Source: Apostichopus japonicus
Lineage: Eukaryota > Echinodermata > Holothuroidea > Aspidochirotida > Stichopodidae
Length of the DNA: 64,000 bases
Assembly: GCF_037975245.1 (NCBI RefSeq)
Contig: NC_092567.1
Coordinates: forward strand, 24,374,376 to 24,438,375
Direction: 5' to 3'
Numbering within the stretch: position 1 is the first letter of the stretch; the number at the start of each line of letters is the position of its first letter. Both the position numbers and the translations under genes were made by a program. Under the pieces are notes generated by a model. That model had not been told where the DNA came from and searched no databases. It saw nothing but the letters and a program-made list of their open reading frames with translations. This document shows positions 58,291 through 64,000 of the stretch, in pieces.

Positions 58291-61200
58291 TAGATATATA
58301 CACTGCCTTACGTATTTACGTATCGACACAAACGCACGCGGGAAGCAACAAAACGAAAATCTCTAGTTGTACGCAATAGGCTTATACGTATATTGTTCTT
58401 TACATTGTCAAATAAGGTACATTGTGGTGAGGAGTGTTTCTAGGGAAAAATTAGCTCATATCTGACGATTCTTTAAAGAAATTGTAATGGTGCATATTTT
58501 ACTTTCTGAAAATAAATAAGCTTAGGCCTAATATTGTTCATCCTAAGTTCCTATACATTATTAGCTAAACTAAACTTTTTGATAAATATCTAGTGTTTTT
58601 AAGCGAATCCTATGTCTGTAAATATACAATATAAACATACATGATGCTGTAGTAATGTGTAGAATAGTAGACTGCACTCAGTAAAGTTTGAGTTATTTTG
58701 CTCCCCAAATTTTCTGAGTTTTTGTTTTAACACATTGACAGAATCCCAAGATCCCTTAAATATCAATAATGGTAAATTTTAAACTTGTAGTGTTTTTGAT
58801 ATACTTTTAAAATCCCTACTCCCTTATGATTTACGAAGGTTTACATTGTAACCTATTCCTATTCTTGTACTTAACAAACTTTCTTAAATTTAGGCGAATG
58901 TTATCTGCCCACGTAGCCCCTGGTCCGAAGGTGCGCTACAAGTACATGTACTCCCCACCCCCACCCCACCCACACCCCACCCCACCGTTTATCCCCATTT
59001 CCTGTTACTGTGTTACGGAGGAGGGAGCAAAACCATAAAGAACGGTGGTTTATTCTCAGAGTATACCAGAAGGTATACCGACCGCAAGTCTCATGAATTT
59101 TCGCAGAACCGCTTCTCGATCGCATTCATTCGGTACTCGGTTCAACGGTGCCAAAATATATGCACGTCTAAAATGCACTTACTTAGCTCTATATGTAGCA
59201 CCTAACTAACATGCCATGGTATTATTCCGATATTGGACTGCTAAGAAAGCTGTTTCCAACTGATATTATACAAGAAAAACAAAACATCAAAACGTATACC
59301 AATAGAAGCTTTGTGTACTATAGATGGAAGTATATTAACTAACTGGCAGATAAATATGTTTTAATTCGTATATTACCAAATACCGTATGTTTTCTATACC
59401 GATGCAACCAACAGTCTATGTTTGTTCTTTAAACTAATGGTGCAATTTTTTTTCTTTTGAGACAAGTTTTGATCCGGTTTTTCATTTCTAGGACTATTTT
59501 TGACCTTCAAACCCAGATCTTTACGCTACTGCATTTTCTATTATATCTCAATTTTCTACCTGACAAAGCTAATAGAAACTAAGGGAAAAATATTGTTCTA
59601 CCGATTACCAATGACTATCGTTCAGATCGAAGAGTTTCCGAAGAAACAAAAAGAAAAACCCTAACAGTTGGTTAAATAGACCTCATGTGGAGCCTAACAC
59701 TCCCTCTATAGGGTGTACAAAGCTTACTTCTAAATGATTGTATATAAGGTTTTTATTGTGATAGCTTGCCATTTTTGCGCTAGCCCCAGTTTTGATTCTA
59801 GAGGGACTGTGTCAACACGAAGGTGTCGAAACTTCTCCTACGCGCCCCATTCAACTCTGTAGCTAACAGTAGGTTTGTACCCTTGAACCGTGGCTTGGGT
59901 GTCCCATTCATGCCTCGTGCCACATTTAAGGTTTTTAGAAACTCGCTGAAGCGGATTTAAGTAACCCGTTGTCGTAGATTGGCAATCAAGATGGCTGCCA
60001 TTTATACCCTTCAAGTTGTAACCATATGTAGGTCTTGTGACTTGAAGGACCTATAACGTTGTGTAGTACAGTGTTTGTAGGCAGTGACGTAAATCAAATT
60101 CTCTCAGTATATTATCTAAAACGACGAATGAATCGCCAAATTGAACCTCAAGTAAAGGTCAATGGCGTGAGTCCTTTACCAATCTGTTAACAAACAAATT
60201 AAGACCATGGAAGTTATTGTAACCCAACAAACGAACACAAACAGCAAGGCGAACGTTTATTTATTCAACGTGTTCTGTGCAGTATACTCATATATCAGAT
60301 ATAGCCTATACTTGTAAAGAGTTGAGGATGGGGCAGAACTTACAACCCACCCACCCCTCACTTTCAAAAATATGGACAGCTTCCCATTGACGCCCCTCTT
60401 CCGCCCGGTCCCCACGCCTATATGAGATTCGTTAATTCTAATTCTCTAACTCACTTGAAAACCCGTGATTACCGTCGAAAAAATACTTTTCAGCAGCCAA
60501 TTTGGTTTATGTGCTTGTGTCATCATTGGGAATAAGTAAAGGGTGAGTGTGTTAACAGTAGTGTGTACTGAAAAGTGAAGCGTGTATGTGTCCCACCATC
60601 ACCCCCCTTCTACCCTCCCCCTTCTACCCCCCCCCCCCAAAAAAAAAGAAGATATGACGCACTATCTTACGCGTGTTTCAACTTTAAATTTGCCATAAGT
60701 AGACGAACAGTGACGCCTCCTCTCGAATTACGCGCAGTCCTTATCCAATAAAACACGACCTAGATATCTCTATAACTACAAGTGTTATATACCTCGTGAA
60801 AGAGCCCCCTTCAGACGCGCCAGGCCATAACGGACTGTTCCCGTTCCCCAAGTCACTACGACTACCATATCGAGGCTCTGTTACCGACAGTCCATTTTGC
60901 TATAATTAAAGTTTATTCCCGACCTGCCCTTGACCGCCTAAATATGGTTTTATATTATTGTTACTATAAGAAGGCGTCGAATAAGACGGAGAAAAAGGCT
61001 TTCGGTAAAAGGTCTAACACGTTTAGTTTAAAGTAAAGCCTTTCATATCATTTTACATTAGATTTGAAACGGGTTTTTAAGACCAACGACTATTACAATA
61101 TTTGACAGTGTGCAGCGTCACAAAGTCTTAACAAAGATAATTAAACCTATTAAGTTTGCATAATTGTCCTAGTTAGGGGCATATAATTCGCGGGTAAAGA

Positions 61201-63866
61201 TTATCATCATACATATCAATACATTTATAAAATAAACGGATTTGTGTTAACACATTTATTTATAATACATCATATGGACGTTTTTTGGAAACTTCAAGGG
61301 AGTGACAACGTCACGTTATTAAGGACGATGTTCTAATTTAACCAATATTCAGCGTCGGAGACGGGGTTAGGGGAAGTGCTGAAGGGGGGGTTGAAGGGGG
61401 GTGGGACGAAATATATGTAAATTATGGTGGCTCGTAACAAACTTGTTCATCGTTCAAACTTAGTGAATAGCATTTTAGTTTCTATCATATTTATTGGCAA
61501 CGTTGGTGACGTTTTTAATTTAACACGATTTTGGCGAGCCTCAGATGGAAGTTCGTGATATTGAAACTTTGAAACTTAATTCCGTGTTAATTCATCGAAT
61601 TATGTTACTGATGACTAGAATTTCCGCAAATTGCTAACGTGAACTTATACATGTAAGTAACTAATTTATACCTTTAAAAAGGAGGAAAAAATGAAGAATG
61701 GATTTTACAAAATGTAGTTAATGAAAGTCTCCAAAGTACCCCATATTAATAGAATGATTGCTTATTAGTTATGGATTTATTTAAATAGATATTGAGAAGA
61801 GTAATTTATACATCTCATTATAAGGGATATGAAAACAACTGTCTCATTAAATCTCTCGACTTCGAAGGATAGAACTATGTTGTTTTTGGTCTCATTCTTC
61901 GTTATTTCCACAAAACCTTGACTAATTAGTATTAAACCAATTGATCATATGATCCCAACCTAACCCCCACCCCCTTACAACACCATAGTCCACACACAGC
62001 ACAAGAGAGAGGAGGAGAGAAATTGTGGGAATCCATTAACTTTGCATAGTTTTTGTACCCTCGATGGAAAATGCTTTATCAACATAATCAATACCTTGTA
62101 TTTTTGCCATATATTGGCTTCCAGTTATGTCAAAAAAATTGAATGAAAAAGTAATCAAATTGTAAACGATTTGTGCTAATAGGAAGCATTTCATTTTTTG
62201 CAGGGGTGGGGGTGGGGTGGGGGTTAGCTACCTAATGAAGACAATGTATAATATTACTAATGTCGACGATGTGTCATCAAACTACAATATAAGGGTATAG
62301 GCACTATTATTCTTAAACTATTACCATCACGCCGCCACAACTGTGCATATAATTTAAACGAAACAAATTCTTTTATTGAAAATGGCATTTTGGGGTTTAC
62401 CTCGTCTCGGAGTTGGTCGCTAATTGGCTTAATAATTCAACAACAAAAATAAGTGAAATACAGTAAGAATAATATAATACAAAACCATTCATTTAAAAAC
62501 TCTGCCTACCCCCTCCCCACCCCACCCCTCCGGATTACCAGCACCACCGCTGAACAGCAGAAAGAAAGCAATTCTAAAGTTGTGGCCTAATTCCCAGCAA
62601 CCCGTCCCTGATTATTCCATCTTGAAATACTTAAATATATCACGATTTATCACAATGAACCACAACGGTATATCAATGTGCCATTACTTTATGTTGATGA
62701 AAGTTGTCTTTTATATTTTTTAATGATGTATTATTGAGGCCGATCAAGGATGTGTTAGGAAAACGTTGAACAATCAATGTTTATAACATTTAGCCATGGG
62801 CTATTGTAAGCGAGAGGGGTGCATGCCCCTGAACTGTTAAAGGGTGAACAGTGTGCTCTTGACATGGTCTATTGTGGGTCCTATTGTTCTACTAGTAACA
62901 CCCTACCCCTTTTTTGTCCTATAGATGGGGTATAAGCCGTTTTGACACCTCCATAAATCCCTCGCAGTTACAAAACCCAATCGCTGAGAATCGATAACGC
63001 TATTGAAATATTCCTTTAGACGTTAATGTCCTATAATGTTTGCCAATGTTCGCTTGAAACTTATCTGACAGCCTTGGGGTGTGTCTAAAGCATTTAGAGA
63101 GGGACCTGAGAAATCAATAGAGAGTTGGTGATAGGGCCATTAAATGCATGAAGGGGTGCTTCTCGAGGCCACACAGATGCACCTATATACCACCCTACCT
63201 ATATAGTTTGTATACCAAGATATGTACCAGAAACCTTTATATATCGGTAAAGCTTTCTGCTTAGCGTTGTTTATAAGTTCATGTGATTATTTGTAGTGGC
63301 AATTATTATGTAGACACAACTTTTGTTACTTTACCATATTTGAATTCTTAAACAAATGGGTCACTGTTACGCTAGTCTGTAGTATATCTCAAATATTTGT
63401 TTAGCAGAATGCATTTTGAGACTGCCAAAAACGGAGGATACTTAATACAAACACCCCATCCCCCATCCCACAGCCCACCCAAAAAATAATCATAATAACA
63501 ATAAGAGAAGGTGAAATCCTACAAGAATCCAATTGAAGCTAAATCTCAATTGTCAAAAATTGGATACGTTGTTTGTCAACATTTCTGACCAGTGATTCAC
63601 TGAAGCATGGAGGTAAAACAGACCTACAGCCTGTGTGCACGGACAAGGGGAGAGAGAGTTGGGGGGGGGGGGTGTTGATAGAGGGGCAGAGTTTGAGACT
63701 ACCCTCTCACCATCCCCGACCCAACTGTACCTACGGTTAAAGCTTGCTCCTCATACCCCACCCCCTCTTCAACTTTAGCCAACCCTGGAGGAGGGGCCAG
63801 ACTGATGCCAACTTTTTCCTTTGATCGTTGCGTCCTAAAGGTTTCCTATATAATCATCAACAGTAT

Positions 63867-63900
63867 AAATATATATATATATATATATAATATATATATA
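63867..63900. repeat. (TA)n microsatellite
   Basis: TA run with a single phase change. Confidence 0.9.
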
Positions 63901-64000
63901 GACATAGAGACGTAACTTGGGCACAGGCAAACAGTTTTAAGCTATGCGGTCAGTTCGAAATAAAAGGTTATGGAAAACGATAGTCCTTGTTACTTCACAA

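Noticed and set aside
59985-60005. YY1-like AAGATGGCTGCC
   Set aside because: A single motif without supporting context.

Overview
This is an AT-rich animal (bilaterian) genomic window of low gene density. It holds the 3' halves of two genes arranged tail to tail. ELP4 (PAXNEB, an Elongator subunit) is on the + strand: six 3' exons from 1110 to the stop at 8584. PAX6 is on the - strand: six 3' exons from 46780 down to the stop at 14493. Every splice junction I assign has AG/GT borders and the codon phases fit end to end. The ELP4 exons sum to 765 nt (254 codons plus stop) and the PAX6 exons to 972 nt (323 codons plus stop). Both genes are partial because their 5' exons lie outside the window. 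ELP4 and PAX6 are convergent neighbours in vertebrates too, where ELP4 introns carry Pax6 enhancers, so this looks like the same ancient regulatory neighbourhood.

Layout. 1-1109: dispersed-repeat end and a tRNA-derived SINE in an ELP4 intron. 1110-8584: ELP4 exons. 8585-14492: intergenic and 3' UTR sequence with locally duplicated segments, poly-C/poly-G tracts and (TA)n. 14493-18471: PAX6 C-terminal activation region and the second and third parts of the homeodomain. 18472-25168: intron that splits the homeodomain and contains several regulatory-looking motifs (homeodomain P3 site, paired E2F sites, CRE/E-box palindrome, RFX-like box). 25169-25291: linker plus homeodomain start. 25292-46605: a 21-kb intron with a hairpin, SINEs, microsatellites and a 16-copy 72-bp minisatellite. 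46606-46780: exon for the C-terminal (RED) part of the paired domain. 46781-64000: intron of at least 17 kb with a long (GAT)n array; I found no further PAX6 exon there.

Organism. Low GC, very abundant (TA)n, poly-G and poly-C tracts, tRNA-derived SINEs, and PAX6/ELP4 proteins that are clearly orthologous but diverged from vertebrate ones suggest a marine invertebrate, perhaps a non-vertebrate deuterostome such as an echinoderm. The sequence alone does not settle this. The two genes do not work in one pathway: PAX6 is a developmental transcription factor (eye, brain) and ELP4 is a housekeeping tRNA-modification factor. Their link is most plausibly shared regulatory DNA.
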